From: Pseudodesulfovibrio cashew
Lineage (GTDB): Bacteria > Desulfobacterota > Desulfovibrionia > Desulfovibrionales > Desulfovibrionaceae
Direction: 5' to 3'
Assembly: GCF_009762795.1 (NCBI RefSeq)
Contig: NZ_CP046400.1
Coordinates: 2,705,501 to 2,769,500, forward strand
DNA length: 64,000 bases
A program made the position numbers and the translations under genes. The first letter of the stretch is position 1, and every line of letters begins with the position of its first letter. The notes beneath the pieces are model-generated. The model was not told where the DNA came from, ran no database searches, and was given only the letters and a program-made list of their open reading frames with translations. Shown piece after piece: positions 61,266-64,000 of the stretch.

Positions 61266-63641
61266 ATGACCGATATCGATTGTATTTCTCCTGATTTTGG
61301 CTCTATCCCTGAGGAACTGAAGAATGCTGACGCGTGGATTGTTTGGAAGGCAAAGCTCAATGGCGAAAAGCTTGGGAAGATTCCTTACTCTCCGCTCACC
61401 GGAAGGCGAGTAGATGCAACTGTCCCTGCCTCAGGTTGTTCGTTTGTAGAAGCGAGCAAGGCATATCGCAATGGTAAGTATGCTGGCTTGGGAATCGTTA
61501 TGGGCGTGGTTCAGAATCTTGTTGGTATTGATCTCGATAACTGCGTGTCTGCCAATGGGGTAATCGAACCTTGGGCTCAGGAGATTGTAGACTCGCTTGC
61601 CACGTATACTGAAATCAGTCCCAGCGGAAAGGGGCTTCGGCTTTTCGGTTACGGAAAGCTCCCTCTTGGTCCTAGGCGGAAGGGAACCATTGAAATGTAT
61701 GACGAGAAGCGGTTTCTGACAGTGACTGGTGATGTGTATGTCGATCAGATTTTAGGAGAACCATTTTTAATTCGTAAGTTTCAGGATGCTCTTGATTCTC
61801 TGTATAATGATGTCTTTGGTTCAGAGACGATGGATGAGAGCGATTGGCAGTTTGATCTTGATGATTTGAGGGGGCTCTCAAGACTTCCTGATGCAGATGT
61901 TGTCCGATTTGCTCGTGAAGCCAAGAACGGTGGGACTTTTTCTAGGTTGTATGATGAAGGAAATACCGAATCGTATGGCTCAAGGTCAGAAGCTGATCTT
62001 GCTCTTTGTAATATGCTCGCCTTTTATTCGGGGCGAGATCCAGATCAGATGGAACGCCTCTTTAACTCTTCACAATTGTGTCGGTCAAAATGGGTAAATA
62101 GGCCAGACTATCGCGAACGTACCATCTCTATGGCTATCCGTTCGTGTTTGTCAGTCTTTGGTCCTCAGGTATCTCCTGAGGATGAATTTGAGGATTTACC
62201 CCCAGTAATTGGAGTCAATGATAGTTCCTATGAACTTCCGAACGAACCAGAATTCCCTCTCGATGCTTTGCCCAAGGTAATTTCTGCTTATATCAAGGAT
62301 ACCTCTACTCGTGCGGGGTGTCCCCCCGAAATGATTGCCGTCCCTGTTTTGGTTACTCTTGCGGGGTGTATTGGTAGAAAGCCTCGAATTGTCCCAAAGA
62401 GATTCGATTTGGATTGGGATGAGGGTGCTTGTCTGTGGGGAATGGTCGTAGCCCATAAGGGGAGTAGGAAGTCCTCAACACAGAGGAAGGCCCTCGAGCC
62501 TTTGTCTGCGATAAATAATCGGTGTCGTAATCGATACAAGCATGAGATGGCTGATTGGAAGCGTGCAGAGGAGGTTCTCAAGACTTCTGCCAAGCATGGA
62601 AAGATGAGTTTGGGTGACGATGAAGAAACCTATTTTGATATTGAAGGGGATCTTTCTGAACCTGTAAGGATTCAGCCTATTGTCGAAGATGTAACCATTG
62701 AGGCCGTAGCTGAACTTATGCAGCACAACGATCGTTTGACCCTTGGAGCCGATGAGCTCTCAGGATTTTTGAGAAATATGGGGAGATATAACAGGGGCAA
62801 TGACCGCCATTTTTGGCTTAAGGCGCATACTGGTGGACATTTTTCCAGCAATAGGAAGGGGGGAGGAAATGTTTATGTCGAAGAAGCTTATGTAAATATT
62901 ATCGGAGGAATCCAGCCCGCAGTCTTGAAAGATCTTTTTTTGGGTAAGAATGGGGTTGATGATGGGTTATTTGAGCGGTTTGGTTTGTTGGCCTATCCCG
63001 ACAAGCCAATTTTGAAGGGAGATGACAATCACCGAGATGAGATTATTCGAAGTCACTATGCGTCAATTTGCAACAAGCTCTTTGAAACGGATTGGGAAAG
63101 TGAGTTGGGACGTAGCAATTCATTTTCGGAGGAGCAGCGTTGTAATCCTGTACGCTTCGAATTGGATGCCCAAGATCTTTTTGATCGATGGTTAGATGAG
63201 TATACTGAAAGAATCGCTCGGCTTGGGGATAGCCCCGTTATAGGTTTTATCAGTAAGTCTAGTGGCTTGGTTTGTAGGCTTGCTCTGGTATTGAATCTTA
63301 CTGCTTGGGCTTCAGGGGAAGTTTCACGCCCTAGAAAGGTGTCGATTGCAGTCCTTCGTGGGGCAATTCGATTAGTCGATGAGTACTTTTTTTATATGTG
63401 GCATCGTGCCGTACTGGGACCGCAGGTTGATTGGGTTGCAGGACTTTATCATCGTCTTAAGACGAAAGGTATCGATCGTTTTACTCGTAGAGAGCTTGTT
63501 CGGCTGGGCTGGGGGGAACTCAAGGGAGAGGCCATTGATAGGTTTATTGAGGTACTTCTCGTGAAGCGCATGGCAAACAAGGAAGAAAGGAACAGCGGAT
63601 CAAAGGGAGGACGTCCTACTGTCGTATATCATTTGATTTAG
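61266..63641 (+). CDS. Primase-polymerase with DUF3987 helicase-like domain
   Basis: 791 residues. Residues 15-150 match the primase-polymerase of the NrS-1 type: IVWKAKLNGEKLGKIPYSPLTG, GLGIVMG, and VGIDLDNC with metal-binding Asp89 and Asp91. TEISPSGKGLRLFGYG follows. From about residue 335 a DUF3987 domain begins, with Walker-A-like VVAHKGSRKSSTQRKAL near residue 400 and Walker-B-like LGADELSGFLRNM. The end is a winged-helix-like stretch. It is the likely replication initiator of the element. Ribosome site AGGGGAG. AT-rich codon use. Confidence 0.82.
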   Translation: MTDIDCISPDFGSIPEELKNADAWIVWKAKLNGEKLGKIPYSPLTGRRVDATVPASGCSFVEASKAYRNGKYAGLGIVMGVVQNLVGIDLDNCVSANGVIEPWAQEIVDSLATYTEISPSGKGLRLFGYGKLPLGPRRKGTIEMYDEKRFLTVTGDVYVDQILGEPFLIRKFQDALDSLYNDVFGSETMDESDWQFDLDDLRGLSRLPDADVVRFAREAKNGGTFSRLYDEGNTESYGSRSEADLALCNMLAFYSGRDPDQMERLFNSSQLCRSKWVNRPDYRERTISMAIRSCLSVFGPQVSPEDEFEDLPPVIGVNDSSYELPNEPEFPLDALPKVISAYIKDTSTRAGCPPEMIAVPVLVTLAGCIGRKPRIVPKRFDLDWDEGACLWGMVVAHKGSRKSSTQRKALEPLSAINNRCRNRYKHEMADWKRAEEVLKTSAKHGKMSLGDDEETYFDIEGDLSEPVRIQPIVEDVTIEAVAELMQHNDRLTLGADELSGFLRNMGRYNRGNDRHFWLKAHTGGHFSSNRKGGGNVYVEEAYVNIIGGIQPAVLKDLFLGKNGVDDGLFERFGLLAYPDKPILKGDDNHRDEIIRSHYASICNKLFETDWESELGRSNSFSEEQRCNPVRFELDAQDLFDRWLDEYTERIARLGDSPVIGFISKSSGLVCRLALVLNLTAWASGEVSRPRKVSIAVLRGAIRLVDEYFFYMWHRAVLGPQVDWVAGLYHRLKTKGIDRFTRRELVRLGWGELKGEAIDRFIEVLLVKRMANKEERNSGSKGGRPTVVYHLI

Positions 63642-63656
63642 AATACCAGAATTGGT

Positions 63657-63824
63657 TTTGTCAGTTTTGTCAGTTCGTTTGTTGTGAGTTCGCGTCATGT
63701 TTTAGAAATGACACAAATTAAAAAAGCTGTTTTATTGATATTTAATACATTGAATTAATAGCTTAATTTTAATGAAATGTGTTGTTGTTCATTCGTGAAA
63801 AGTTAGCTGTCAAAACTGACAAAA
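63657..63824. repeat. Widely spaced inverted repeat downstream of the primase gene
   Basis: TTTTGTCAGTTTTGTCAG (63657-63674) is matched in reverse complement by 63807-63824 with one mismatch. Each copy also contains two tandem TTTTGTCAG-like units. The 132 bases between are AT-rich with no gene. It could be an initiator binding region, integrase arm sites or an operator. Confidence 0.6.
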
Positions 63825-63924
63825 TACAGATGGGGATCTGAAGAAGGGCAGACCGCTTACGATCGCAAAACAACGCGATATGCATTGAACTGGAGTGGCT
63901 ACAATAGCAAACCAGGAGATGCAC

Positions 63925-64000
63925 ATGCGATATGTATTAGATACTTCGTTTTGCGAAGGATTGGAGAATGGGAAGGCTGAAATCACGAGTCTTCTGATAG
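63925..64000 (+). CDS. Partial gene at the right edge, unknown
   Basis: The first 25 codons of a gene running off the window, reading MRYVLDTSFCEGLENGKAEI and five more residues. AGGAG lies six bases before ATG 63925; an in-frame ATG two codons earlier is less well placed. YVLDTS recalls PIN-domain starts, but this is far too short to judge. Confidence 0.5.
   Translation, partial: MRYVLDTSFCEGLENGKAEITSLLI

Larger units (their letters stand above)
59087..64000 (+). mobile_element. Left part of an integrative element in tRNA-Leu
   Basis: Bounded on the left by the tRNA-Leu fragment and extending beyond the window. It contains integrase, small ORF, excisionase-like regulator, Zn-ribbon protein, primase-polymerase and a partial gene, all on the plus strand. 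The base composition and codon choice are clearly more AT-rich than the chromosome to the left. No structural phage or conjugation gene is seen in this part, so phage, satellite or ICE cannot be told apart. Confidence 0.8.

Overview
The window looks like chromosome of a Desulfovibrio/Pseudodesulfovibrio-type sulfate reducer. This is inferred from gene content: an archaeal-style glutamate synthase split over three genes with ferredoxin domains, a DhnA-type aldolase for the alternative aromatic pathway, a DUF4212 plus SSS symporter pair, and many PilZ/HPt/hybrid-kinase signalling genes. GC is high, except in the surface-glycan core (about 19.1-23.9 kb) and in an integrated element at the right end, which are visibly AT-richer. 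No rRNA, CRISPR array or insertion sequence was seen.

Layout. 0-9.5 kb: partial radical SAM gene, a symporter pair divergent from a GlnD-like nucleotidyltransferase, a GT9 glycosyltransferase with two small partners, a PilZ protein, the lytic transglycosylase MltC and an HPt protein. 9.5-14.8 kb: ADH synthase (first step of alternative 3-dehydroquinate synthesis) behind a Phe-rich leader peptide and attenuator, then RidA, a nucleoside-recognition membrane protein, and feoB-feoA with a Cys-rich partner and a Fur-like palindrome. 14.9-38.6 kb: signalling genes, then a large surface-glycan island. It holds asparagine synthase, glycosyltransferases, a NeuB-like synthase, a PseG-like protein, cytidylyltransferase-type proteins, two radical SAM enzymes, a methyltransferase, a sulfotransferase, a WbqC protein, an aminotransferase, two epimerases, a WecD-like acetyltransferase, a flippase-like protein and an ArnT-like membrane glycosyltransferase. 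38.7-41.4 kb: a polar amino-acid ABC transporter with a terminator between binding protein and permease. 41.8-46.3 kb: hybrid histidine kinase, AI-2E family permease, MltA, orphan HicB. 46.3-51.9 kb: glutamate synthase operon behind a leader of about 450 bases. 51.9-58.7 kb: DUF922, HD, DUF190 and DUF554 proteins, and a sensor kinase followed by a NifX-domain/permease fusion and a second permease. 59.1-64.0 kb: left end of an element integrated in a tRNA-Leu(UAA) gene, with integrase, excisionase-like protein, Zn-ribbon protein and a primase-polymerase/DUF3987 protein. It runs off the window.

How the genes work together. The island appears to make and export a nonulosonate-like, possibly sulfated, methylated and amidated glycan. 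Amino-sugar steps (DegT, epimerases, WecD-like GNAT), condensation (NeuB-like) and CMP activation (SpsF-like) are all represented. Its most unusual feature is a pair of proteins that seem to share a cytidylyltransferase plus radical SAM/SPASM design: one keeps the transferase motifs but has a cysteine-less SPASM-like tail, and the other keeps the radical SAM cysteines but has a degenerate transferase half. The other strong new observation is a complete phenylalanine attenuator, with leader peptide, antiterminator and terminator, in front of the alternative-pathway ADH synthase.
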